In this document: in pieces, positions 50,974 to 57,999 of the stretch
Layout of the letters: each line of letters begins with the position of its first letter
Position numbering within the stretch: position 1 is the stretch's first letter
Assembly: GCF_040095835.1 (NCBI RefSeq)
Contig: NZ_JBBMFT010000008.1
Location: forward strand, 1-64,000
DNA length: 64,000 nucleotides
Origin: Flavonifractor hominis
GTDB lineage: Bacteria; Bacillota; Clostridia; Oscillospirales; Oscillospiraceae
Direction of reading: 5' to 3'
Notes under the pieces: model-generated
Seen by the model: the letters and a program-made list of their open reading frames with translations, nothing else
Told to the model about the DNA's origin: nothing
The model's database searches: none
Position numbers and translations under genes: made by a program

Positions 50974-51741
50974 GTGGCAGAATTCCACTTGTCTCATACG
51001 GGCGTGCCCCGCTCGGACGAATGTTCCATGAACCGGGTCCACGCGCAACCGGAGCTTTGCTCCTGCGGTTGTGTTCCCTGTCCACCGCCCTGCTGCCCCA
51101 TCCCCGGTCCGGTAGGCCCCACCGGACCTACCGGTCCCACCGGCCCCACTGGGCCCACCGGAGCCACTGGAGCTACCGGAGCCACTGGAGCTACTGGAGC
51201 TACCGGAGCCACCGGAGCCACCGGACCTACCGGAGCTACCGGACCTGCCGGAGCTACCGGACCTGCCGGTCCCACCGGGCCCACTGGAGCCACCGGACCT
51301 GCCGGTCCCACCGGGCCCACTGGAGCCACCGGACCTACCGGAGCTACCGGACCTGCCGGTCCCACCGGGCCCACTGGAGCCACCGGACCTGCCGGCCCCA
51401 CCGGGCCTACCGGAGCCACTGGCCCCACCGGGCCCACCGGAGCCACCGGACCTGCCGGTCCCACCGGTCCCACCGGCCCCACCGGAGCCACCGGAGCCAC
51501 CGGACCTGCCGGTCCCACCGGAGCCACCGGAGCCACCGGACCTGCCGGTCCCACCGGGCCTACCGGAGCCACCGGACCTGCCGGTCCCACCGGGCCTACC
51601 GGAGCCACTGGTCCCACCGGCCCCAGCGGTACAGTTGCAGCCGCAGCGGCAGTTCCAAATGCCACTAGCGAAACCGATATTGTCACCAACTTCAACCAGC
51701 TGTTGGCCAATCTGCGCGCAGCTGGGCTGTTGGAGTCCTGA
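50974..51741 (+). CDS. BclA-type collagen-like surface protein
   Basis: A 255-residue protein. A Cys/Pro-rich N-terminal part (CSCGCVPCPPPCCPIPGP) leads into about 58 Gly-X-Y triplets, mostly GPT, GAT and GPA (51106-51630). A short C-terminal domain ends LLANLRAAGLLES, similar to ends of clostridial collagen-like proteins. Trimeric collagen-like filaments of this sort decorate exosporium or spore surfaces, and Thr in the Y position is a glycosylation site. GTG 50974 was chosen because GGGAG lies 8 bp upstream. A sigma-K-like promoter and a downstream glycosyltransferase support a spore-coat role. Confidence 0.85.
   Translation: MAEFHLSHTGVPRSDECSMNRVHAQPELCSCGCVPCPPPCCPIPGPVGPTGPTGPTGPTGPTGATGATGATGATGATGATGATGPTGATGPAGATGPAGPTGPTGATGPAGPTGPTGATGPTGATGPAGPTGPTGATGPAGPTGPTGATGPTGPTGATGPAGPTGPTGPTGATGATGPAGPTGATGATGPAGPTGPTGATGPAGPTGPTGATGPTGPSGTVAAAAAVPNATSETDIVTNFNQLLANLRAAGLLES
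51106..51630 (+). repeat. Collagen-like Gly-X-Thr coding repeat
   Basis: A 525-bp tract of 9-bp units coding Gly-Pro/Ala-Thr triplets, with 18- and 27-bp higher-order repeats. It is prone to length change and to assembly error. Confidence 0.95.
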
Positions 51742-51754
51742 CAGAGCGGTCCAT

Positions 51755-51780
51755 GAGGGCGGCGCGGCGGCGCCGCCCTC
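51755..51780 (+). terminator. Hairpin between collagen-like and glycosyltransferase genes
   Basis: GAGGGCGGCGC pairs perfectly with GCGCCGCCCTC, loop ggcg, followed by CGCATTTTAT. It could partly terminate transcription and set the ratio of the two products. Confidence 0.65.
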
Positions 51781-51805
51781 CGCATTTTATAGAAAGGAGC
51801 AGGGC

Positions 51806-52891
51806 ATGATTATCTATGTTTACGCCATCTGTAAAAACGAGAGCGCCCATGTAGCAACCTGGATGGCCTCCATGAGAGAGGCCGACGGCGTCTACGTCCT
51901 GGATACCGGTTCGGAAGACGATACAGCAGAACGCCTGACCGCCGCTGGAGCAATCGTGACACGGGAGTCGGTGTCTCCCTGGCGATTTGACGCCGCCCGC
52001 AATCGATCCCTGGACTTGGTCCCCGAGGATGCAGACCTTTGTGTCTGCACCGATCTGGACGAATGCTTTCACCCCGGCTGGCGTGCCGCACTGGAGCGCG
52101 CCTGGCGGCCGGGAATCACCCGGATGCGTTACCGCTACACCTGGAGCTTCCGCCCGGACGGCTCAGAGGGCACTGTATTTTGGAGCGATAAAGTCCACAC
52201 CCGCCACGGTTATCGCTGGCACGCCCCCGTCCATGAATTTCTCCAGCGTCTGCCCGGCTGGGGGCCCGAATACCTTGTGGACGCGGAGGGCGTACAGCTG
52301 GACCACCATCCCGATCCATCGAAATCCCGGGGACAATACCTCCCTCTGCTGGAACAGTGGGCAGCCGAAGCTCCTGAAGACAGCCGTGCAATGCACTATT
52401 TAGGAAGAGAATACCTGTATTACGGCCGGTGGACAGACTGCATCGACACGCTGGAGCGTCACTTGGCACTTCCCTCCTCCATCTGGGTCGAAGAGCGATG
52501 CGCTTCCATGCGCTACCTGGCACGCGCCTGGCAAGGACTGGGAGATTCCGAAGCCGCCCTGCGCTGGTTTTGGCGTGCCATCGGAGAAGCGCCTCACTTG
52601 CGGGAGCCCTATGTGGAGTTGGCCCAGCTACTCTACCAGCGTGAGGAGTGGGACGGGGTCGTTTATCTGACCCGGCGTGCCCTTTCCATCTCCCGGCCGC
52701 CCCGCAGCTATCTCTGTGAGGAAACGGCCTGGGGCAGTCTCCCCTGGGATCTCCTCTGTCTGGGGCTGTTCCACACCGGCCGTACAGCCGAGGCCCTGGA
52801 CGCAGCAGAACATGCTCTGGCACTTTCTCCCAATGACCCCCGGCTGACCGACAATGTTGCCCTGCTCCGAACGATGGCAGCCAGCCAGTAA
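51806..52891 (+). CDS. Family 2-like glycosyltransferase with TPR-type C-terminus
   Basis: A 361-residue protein. The N-terminus is a GT2-like fold (YAICKNESAHVATWMASM, VLDTGSEDDTAE, a DxD-like CTDLDECF near residue 76, HAPVHEFLQRL). The C-terminal 170 residues form TPR-like helices (DSRAMHYLGREYLYYGRWTD, ALRWFWRAIGEAPHLREPYV, AEALDAAEHALALSPNDPR). This matches SunS-like transferases that modify proteins. Directly downstream of the Thr-rich collagen-like gene, it probably glycosylates that protein. AAAGGAG precedes the ATG. Confidence 0.85.
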   Translation: MIIYVYAICKNESAHVATWMASMREADGVYVLDTGSEDDTAERLTAAGAIVTRESVSPWRFDAARNRSLDLVPEDADLCVCTDLDECFHPGWRAALERAWRPGITRMRYRYTWSFRPDGSEGTVFWSDKVHTRHGYRWHAPVHEFLQRLPGWGPEYLVDAEGVQLDHHPDPSKSRGQYLPLLEQWAAEAPEDSRAMHYLGREYLYYGRWTDCIDTLERHLALPSSIWVEERCASMRYLARAWQGLGDSEAALRWFWRAIGEAPHLREPYVELAQLLYQREEWDGVVYLTRRALSISRPPRSYLCEETAWGSLPWDLLCLGLFHTGRTAEALDAAEHALALSPNDPRLTDNVALLRTMAASQ

Positions 52892-53112
52892 CTCTGCTGC
52901 TTCGCAGGCGAAAAAACCCCGCTGGGGAGGCAGTCCTTTTCTGGACACAGGGGCTGATTCATGATAGGATTAAATTGTATGGCCCATTTTCTTTTTCTCT
53001 TTTTCTTTTTTTACAGGCAGCATGAATTTCGACAACTTTTTGTTTTACCTGTGCGTCTGTGGAACAGCCGGAAAAAGAGAGGAGGGTCGTCTATTCCAGA
53101 TAATAAAGGCGG

Positions 53113-53898
53113 GTGTCTTCCACCGTGGAGACCGATTATAATCAATTGTTGGGCCTGGTCAGCGAAGTTGGGTTCCGGCTGATGGAAAGCGGAGCAGAGA
53201 TTTACCGGGTGGAAGAGTCCATCAGTCGTCTGCTCCAGGCTTATGGGGCGGAACAGGGGGAGGTTTTTGCCATCCCCAACTGCATCATTGTCAGCCTGAC
53301 CTCCCCTCAGGGCCATCCCTTGACCCAGATCCGACGCATGCCGGCCCATGGTACCGACATTGATCTGCTGGAGCAGTATAACAACCTTTGCCGCCGTCTG
53401 TGCCGGGAAACGCCTCCCTTTGAGGAAGCTATGGAACAGATGGCCCGGATTCGCCGCTCCCACCGCACCTATTCCATACCAGGTCAGCTGGCTGCCCATT
53501 TCCTGGGCTGCGGAATGTTTTCCCTGTTTTATGGCGGCACCTTATTGGACGGAATCTGCGGCGGAATCTGCGGTATGGTGATTTGTCTGAGCCTGCTGAT
53601 CATGTCCCGGTTTGGGGCCAACCTGTTTTTTAAGACCATGGCTGGCGGTGCGCTGTCGGCCCTGGTTGCCATTTCTCTGACTACCCTTGGCGTGGGACAG
53701 AATCTGGATCGGATTATCATTGGCGCTCTCATGGCCCTGGTACCGGGTATTGCCATGACCAATGCCATGCGGGATATCATGGCCGGTGATATGGTGGCAG
53801 GTATCAGCAAGGGAGCCGAAGCCCTGTTGATCGGCGCGGCCATCGCCTTGGGCACCGCACTGGCACTGGGCTTGACCCGAATGCTGGTGGGAGGCTGA
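53113..53898 (+). CDS. Threonine/serine exporter, large (ThrE N-terminal) subunit
   Basis: About 261 residues of the ThrE/DUF1212 family. A cytoplasmic N-terminal domain (GFRLMESGAEIYRVEESISR, AEQGEVFAIPNCIIVSL) is followed by four or five membrane helices (GGICGMVICLSLLIM, AGGALSALVAISLTTLGVG, IIIGALMALVPGIAMTNAMR). It exports threonine, serine or small acids with the small subunit encoded 4 bp later. The start is uncertain: GTG 53113 or GTG 53125, neither with a strong ribosome site. Confidence 0.87.
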   Translation: MSSTVETDYNQLLGLVSEVGFRLMESGAEIYRVEESISRLLQAYGAEQGEVFAIPNCIIVSLTSPQGHPLTQIRRMPAHGTDIDLLEQYNNLCRRLCRETPPFEEAMEQMARIRRSHRTYSIPGQLAAHFLGCGMFSLFYGGTLLDGICGGICGMVICLSLLIMSRFGANLFFKTMAGGALSALVAISLTTLGVGQNLDRIIIGALMALVPGIAMTNAMRDIMAGDMVAGISKGAEALLIGAAIALGTALALGLTRMLVGG

Positions 53899-53902
53899 AC
53901 CG

Positions 53903-54361
53903 ATGAGAGAAACGATCTTGTACTTTATGCCGTGCATATATGCCTTCCTGGCCTGTATCGGTTTTTCCATGCTCTTCAACATTCACGGCATCGGCATGCT
54001 CATCTGTGCCGGTGGCGGCGGGCTGGGGTGGCTGTGCTACCTGCTGGCTGCGCCACTGGTGCACAGCGACATCATCCAGTCTTTTCTGGCCGCGCTGGTG
54101 ATTTCCGCCTGGGCAGAGATCATGGCCCGCCTGCGCAAGTGTCCGGTAACCAGTTATCTGCTGGTGGCACTCTTTCCCCTGGTACCCGGGGGCGGCATCT
54201 ACTATACTATGGAACACGCCCTCAATGGCGAGACCGACCTGTTCCTGGCATCTTTGCTGCACACACTGGGAATGGCCGGTGCATTGGCAGTAGGCGTGCT
54301 CCTGGTGGCCTCCTTTGTGCGGCTGTTCAGTGATCATAAAAACCGGCAGTCCCGGCCTTGA
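53903..54361 (+). CDS. Threonine/serine exporter, small (DUF3815) subunit
   Basis: A 152-residue protein with four membrane helices (FMPCIYAFLACIGFSMLFNI, IGMLICAGGGGLGWLCYLLA, LALFPLVPGGGIYY-like segment, GMAGALAVGVLLVASFVRL). The family is DUF3815/ThrE_2, the second half of the split ThrE exporter. It follows the large subunit by 4 bp; the two act as one transporter. Confidence 0.88.
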   Translation: MRETILYFMPCIYAFLACIGFSMLFNIHGIGMLICAGGGGLGWLCYLLAAPLVHSDIIQSFLAALVISAWAEIMARLRKCPVTSYLLVALFPLVPGGGIYYTMEHALNGETDLFLASLLHTLGMAGALAVGVLLVASFVRLFSDHKNRQSRP

Positions 54362-54373
54362 AAGGAGCGCCTT

Positions 54374-55072
54374 ATGCCCCGCTATGATTTTATTCTTTTT
54401 GACGCAGACAACACCCTGTTTGATTTTGACCGGGCCGAACACGAGGCATTGCTGCGCACGCTGAACCAACACGGTCTGCCCGCCGGGCCGGAAACGCAGG
54501 CGCTCTATGTATCCATCAACCGCGGACTGTGGGCCCGTTTTGACCGGGGCGAGGTGCGCCGGGAATGGTTGGTGGTGGAACGCTTTGCCGCTCTGTTGCG
54601 GGCTCTGGGTTGTCCGGGCGATGCGGAAGCGCTGAACCGGGATTATTTGACCCATCTGGGAGAGGGCGCGTTCCTGCTGCCAGGAGCGGAAGACCTCTGC
54701 CGCGCGCTTGCCCCTCACTGCACCCTGGCCATCGTCACCAATGGTGTGGCCCGGGCTCAGCGGGGACGTTTTGACCGCTCTCCCCTGCACGGACTTATCC
54801 CCTGGCTGTTCATCTCCGAAGAGGTGGGAGCCAGCAAACCCAGCCGCGCCTTCTTCGACCCTGTATTCCACGCTATGGGTATCGCCGACCGCCGCCGGGC
54901 ACTGGTAGTCGGCGACAATCTGCTCACCGACGTCCAGGGTGGCCTGGATGCGGGAGCCGATGCTGCCTGGTATAACCCCCGCCACCTTCCCGCCGATCCC
55001 TCCCACGTCCCCACCTGGGAAGTGGCTGACTATTCCGCCCTTCAGGCGCTTATTCTCTCCGATCCCCTTTGA
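54374..55072 (+). CDS. YjjG-family HAD nucleotidase
   Basis: A 232-residue HAD hydrolase with motif I FDADNTLFDFDR, motif II IVTNGVARAQ, motif III Lys in GASKPSRAFF and motif IV VVGDNLLTDVQGG. The DADNTLFDFD signature is that of YjjG-type 5'-nucleotidases, which clean non-canonical pyrimidine nucleotides. AAAGGAG precedes the ATG. It follows the exporter genes by 12 bp, likely in the same transcript. Confidence 0.92.
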   Translation: MPRYDFILFDADNTLFDFDRAEHEALLRTLNQHGLPAGPETQALYVSINRGLWARFDRGEVRREWLVVERFAALLRALGCPGDAEALNRDYLTHLGEGAFLLPGAEDLCRALAPHCTLAIVTNGVARAQRGRFDRSPLHGLIPWLFISEEVGASKPSRAFFDPVFHAMGIADRRRALVVGDNLLTDVQGGLDAGADAAWYNPRHLPADPSHVPTWEVADYSALQALILSDPL

Positions 55073-55100
55073 AATTCAAATGCTAAATGAGGTGTCCACA

Positions 55101-56042
55101 TTGTCCTCTCCCCGTTATCAGCCCAAGCGCCGCAGACACAGACGCTCCCGTACCTGGAAGCTGCCTCTGCTGGTAGCAGCCCTGGCCGTATGCCTGGGTC
55201 TGCTGTTTATCCCCAGTCTGGGTCGTGCGCCGGACGGCAGCGAGCCCGCCTCCGCCGATGTCTCCCCCTCTGCCACACCCGTACTTACACCCGAGCCCAC
55301 TCCTACTCTCACGCCGGAACCCACGCCGGAAATTACGCCGGAACCCACGCCAGAAGCGGCGGACGTATTTGATTTTACTCAGCCTGCTCCAGCCTCGGAA
55401 AAGGTGGATATGGATTATTTTTCCGATGCGCTGTTTATCGGCGACTCCCGTACCGATGGACTGCGGCTGTACAGCGGTATTAAAGGTGCCGACTTTTACT
55501 GCTACAAAGGTCTGACTATTTTTGAAATGGACAACCGCAAGGTCGTGGAACTGAACGGGACCAAATATACCGTGGTAGAAGCCCTAGAGAAGGGGCCCCA
55601 ATATGCCAAGATCTACATTTCCCTGGGCATCAACGAATTGGGATACTTCAACGACGACGCATTCCACAATACCTTTGGGGAATTTCTGGCTCAGGTAAAG
55701 GCCCTTCAGCCCAACGCCATTATTTATCTGGAAAACCTGGTCCCCGTCAACGCCGAACAGTGTGCGGCCAATAACCAGCCCAGCTATGTCAATAATGACC
55801 GGGTGGCCGACTACAACGCCATTTTCCCCCAGCTGGCCCAGGAGTATCAGGTGGTCCTGCTGGACGTGGCCGATGCGCTCACCGATGAAAACGGAATACT
55901 CCCCGCCGACGCCACGGTGGACGGGGTGCACTTTACAAAAACCTGGTATGAAAACTGGCTGGCCTTCCTGATGGAACACACCGTGGATCCCGACGCCTAT
56001 GCCGCGGGACAGGCCGCCGCAGAAGGAGTAAATGAAACATGA
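55101..56042 (+). CDS. Secreted SGNH/GDSL-type hydrolase
   Basis: A 313-residue protein. An Arg-rich N-terminus and one membrane helix (LPLLVAALAVCLGLLFI) are followed by a PTPEPT-rich linker and an SGNH domain. Block I is IGDSRTDGL, block III is SLGINELGY and block V is DGVHFT. It probably acts on an ester or acyl group outside the cell. GAGGTG lies 6 bp before a TTG at 55101, so that start is preferred; the ATG at 55080 has no ribosome site. It overlaps the next lipoprotein gene by 4 bp. Confidence 0.85.
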   Translation: MSSPRYQPKRRRHRRSRTWKLPLLVAALAVCLGLLFIPSLGRAPDGSEPASADVSPSATPVLTPEPTPTLTPEPTPEITPEPTPEAADVFDFTQPAPASEKVDMDYFSDALFIGDSRTDGLRLYSGIKGADFYCYKGLTIFEMDNRKVVELNGTKYTVVEALEKGPQYAKIYISLGINELGYFNDDAFHNTFGEFLAQVKALQPNAIIYLENLVPVNAEQCAANNQPSYVNNDRVADYNAIFPQLAQEYQVVLLDVADALTDENGILPADATVDGVHFTKTWYENWLAFLMEHTVDPDAYAAGQAAAEGVNET

Positions 56043-56518
56043 AGCAGATTATCATCCGGCTGATCCCGGCCATTCTTACCCTTTGCCTGACCCTAACCGC
56101 CTGCGGCGGCGGAAACGGGAACACGGCTTCCGGCTATGATCCGGCCTCCACGGCCCAGGCACTGCTGGACTCCGGCGCATTCAGCGAGACGCTCAGCCAG
56201 CTGGACCAGGACACCGCCGCCACACTGTACGGACTGGACCCGGAGAGCATTACCGACTGTGCGGTATACGGTTCTCTCTCCGCTGGCGCTGAGGAGTTGG
56301 CGGTGATCGCACTGAAGGATGAGGACACCGCCGCCGCTGCCCTGGCCGGTCTGGAGCAGCGCATCGACGATCAGAAGGCCGCCCTGGAGAACTACCAGCC
56401 TGAGGAGGTTAGCAAGCTGGATAACGCCATTCTGGAGCAAAACGGCAACACCGTGCTTATGGTAGTGGCTGCCGACAATCAGGCGGCCCTGGATGTTCTG
56501 GACGGGATGGGTGAATAA
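56039..56518 (+). CDS. DUF4358 lipoprotein
   Basis: A 159-residue lipoprotein with a signal peptide and lipobox Cys near residue 22 (LTLCLTLTACGGG). An alpha/beta domain follows (LSQLDQDTAATLYGLDPESI, ELAVIALKDEDTAAAALAGL, NTVLMVVAADNQAALDVL) that matches the DUF4358 pattern. Start overlaps the SGNH stop by 4 bp, so the two are co-translated; the pair may form an envelope complex. Function unknown. Confidence 0.87.
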   Translation: MKQIIIRLIPAILTLCLTLTACGGGNGNTASGYDPASTAQALLDSGAFSETLSQLDQDTAATLYGLDPESITDCAVYGSLSAGAEELAVIALKDEDTAAAALAGLEQRIDDQKAALENYQPEEVSKLDNAILEQNGNTVLMVVAADNQAALDVLDGMGE

Positions 56519-56520
56519 GC

Positions 56521-56550
56521 AAAAAAGTGCCGGGCTTCCGGCACTTTTTT
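56521..56550 (+). terminator. Terminator after DUF4358 gene
   Basis: AAAAAAGTGCCGG pairs with CCGGCACTTTTTT around gctt, ending in a seven-T run. Confidence 0.95.
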
Positions 56551-56610
56551 TCAACTTTTTGACCCGCTGCTCCGTCTAACAAACAGAAGCAGGGAAGGAG
56601 CGCCCCGGCC

Positions 56611-57093
56611 GTGGAACACAGCATCCATCAGCAGCTGACCGATTATATTGTGGCAAACCAGGGGGATTTTTACCGTCTGGCGTACAGCTATGTCAAAAAT
56701 CGGGATGCTGCTCTGGATGTGGTGCAGGAGAGCATTGTCAAGGCCTTGAGCAAATCGGATTCCCTGCGGCGGCCTGAGTTCCTTAAAACCTGGTTCTACC
56801 GCATTCTGCTCAATGAGAGCATGAATTATTACCGGCACAGCAAGCGCCTGGTCCCTCTGGAAGAGGCCTTGCTGGACACCCCTGCCCCGCTCCGGGACGA
56901 CGGAGCACGGCTGGATCTGTACGACGCCATTGAGCGGCTGGATCCCAAGGAACAGGCCATTATCCGGCTGCGTTTTTTTCAGGATATGAAGCTGGAAGAA
57001 ATCGCCCAGGTGACCGGCATCAATCTAAACACTGTGAAATCCCGGCTCTATAAGAGTCTGCGTAAGCTGCGCGAGCTGACCGAGGAGGAATGA
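56611..57093 (+). CDS. ECF-type sigma factor, SigV-like
   Basis: A 160-residue sigma factor with region 2 (FYRLAYSYVKNRDAALDVVQ, ESIVKALSKSD, FLKTWFYRILLNESMNYYR) and region 4 (DPKEQAIIRLRFFQDMKLEE, GINLNTVKSRLYKSLRKL). It starts at GTG, with GGAAGGAG 10 bp upstream. An RsiV-like gene follows by 3 bp, so it resembles the SigV/RsiV unit that responds to lysozyme in Bacillus and clostridia. Confidence 0.92.
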   Translation: MEHSIHQQLTDYIVANQGDFYRLAYSYVKNRDAALDVVQESIVKALSKSDSLRRPEFLKTWFYRILLNESMNYYRHSKRLVPLEEALLDTPAPLRDDGARLDLYDAIERLDPKEQAIIRLRFFQDMKLEEIAQVTGINLNTVKSRLYKSLRKLRELTEEE

Positions 57094-57096
57094 ACC

Positions 57097-57957
57097 ATGC
57101 ATGACCCCTGGCAAGACGCCCGAGAGCGCTATGAAAATACCCCCCTGCCCGATGATCTGGAGTTTGCCGTTGCCTCTGCCATCCGTACCGGCCAGCGGGC
57201 TCGGACCCGCCGCCGTGCCGCCCGCCGGAGCCTGGGCGCCGCTCTGGCTGGATGCGCCTGCTTTGTACTACTCATCAACGCCAGTCCCACCTTTGCCCAG
57301 GCTGTATACGCCGTACCCGTTCTGGGTGATCTTGCCCGGGTCTTTACTGCAACGGAATATACTGTGGAGGACCGGGACCATCTGATTGACGTCCGCCTGC
57401 CTGCCCTGGAGCTGCCAGGGGATACAGACTTGGATCAATGCATCAATACCGAGATCCAGACCCGCATCGACCAAGTTCTGCAGGAAGCGGAAGAACGGGC
57501 CAAAGAGACCAAACAGGCCTTTGTGGAGACGGGCGGAGACCCCGATGAGTTCATGCCTATCATCATTGATGTGGATTACGAGATCAAGTGTCAAAACGAC
57601 CAGTATCTCTCTTTTGTCATTACCAAAACCGAGACCCTGGCCAGCGCCTATACGGAAGTCTACACCTATAACATCGATCTGAAAGCCGGGCGGGAGCTCT
57701 CCCTGGCCGATTTGCTGGGGCCCGATTACAAGAGCATCATCAACGAGACGGTCCGCCAAGAGATCGAACTGCGCAGTCAGAATCCCAACAACGTCTACTT
57801 CTCCCCCGACGCCGGCGGCTTCCAGTCCATTGACGATGACCAGCGCTTCTATCTCAATGAGGCCGGCAACCCCGTCGTGGTCTTTGAAAAATATGAGATC
57901 GCTCCCGGTTATATGGGAGAACAGGAATTTGAGATCCCGATCCCTTCTCCCCAATAA
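57097..57957 (+). CDS. RsiV-like anti-sigma factor
   Basis: A 286-residue protein. The cytoplasmic N-terminus (1-45) is Arg-rich; one membrane helix follows (LGAALAGCACFVLLINA, about 48-64). The extracellular part carries an RsiV/DUF3298 domain (PALELPGDTDLDQCINTEIQ, SFVITKTETLASAYTEVYTY, RFYLNEAGNPVVVFEKYEI). In B. subtilis and C. difficile the RsiV domain binds lysozyme, which triggers its cleavage. It would hold the adjacent sigma factor at the membrane. Family membership is clear; the ligand is inferred. Confidence 0.88.
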   Translation: MHDPWQDARERYENTPLPDDLEFAVASAIRTGQRARTRRRAARRSLGAALAGCACFVLLINASPTFAQAVYAVPVLGDLARVFTATEYTVEDRDHLIDVRLPALELPGDTDLDQCINTEIQTRIDQVLQEAEERAKETKQAFVETGGDPDEFMPIIIDVDYEIKCQNDQYLSFVITKTETLASAYTEVYTYNIDLKAGRELSLADLLGPDYKSIINETVRQEIELRSQNPNNVYFSPDAGGFQSIDDDQRFYLNEAGNPVVVFEKYEIAPGYMGEQEFEIPIPSPQ

Positions 57958-57963
57958 AATACG

Positions 57964-57992
57964 GCCCCGGCTGTCTGACCGACAGCCGGGGC
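57964..57992. terminator. Terminator between anti-sigma and ATPase genes
   Basis: GCCCCGGCTGTC pairs perfectly with GACAGCCGGGGC, loop tgacc. A T-rich run follows on the plus strand. Confidence 0.92.
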
Positions 57993-57999
57993 ATATTTT

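Noticed and set aside
50967..51785. Alternative long frames across the collagen-like tract on both strands, and a CRISPR-like appearance
   Set aside because: The 9-bp periodic repeat keeps other frames open (HRSHR or PVGPVG repeats). Repeats are contiguous coding triplets without unique spacers, so not CRISPR.
52961..53182. 73-codon frame beginning MIGLNCMAHFLFLF before the ThrE gene
   Set aside because: No ribosome site, poly-Phe from a T-rich spacer, and it overlaps the ThrE start; probably non-coding.
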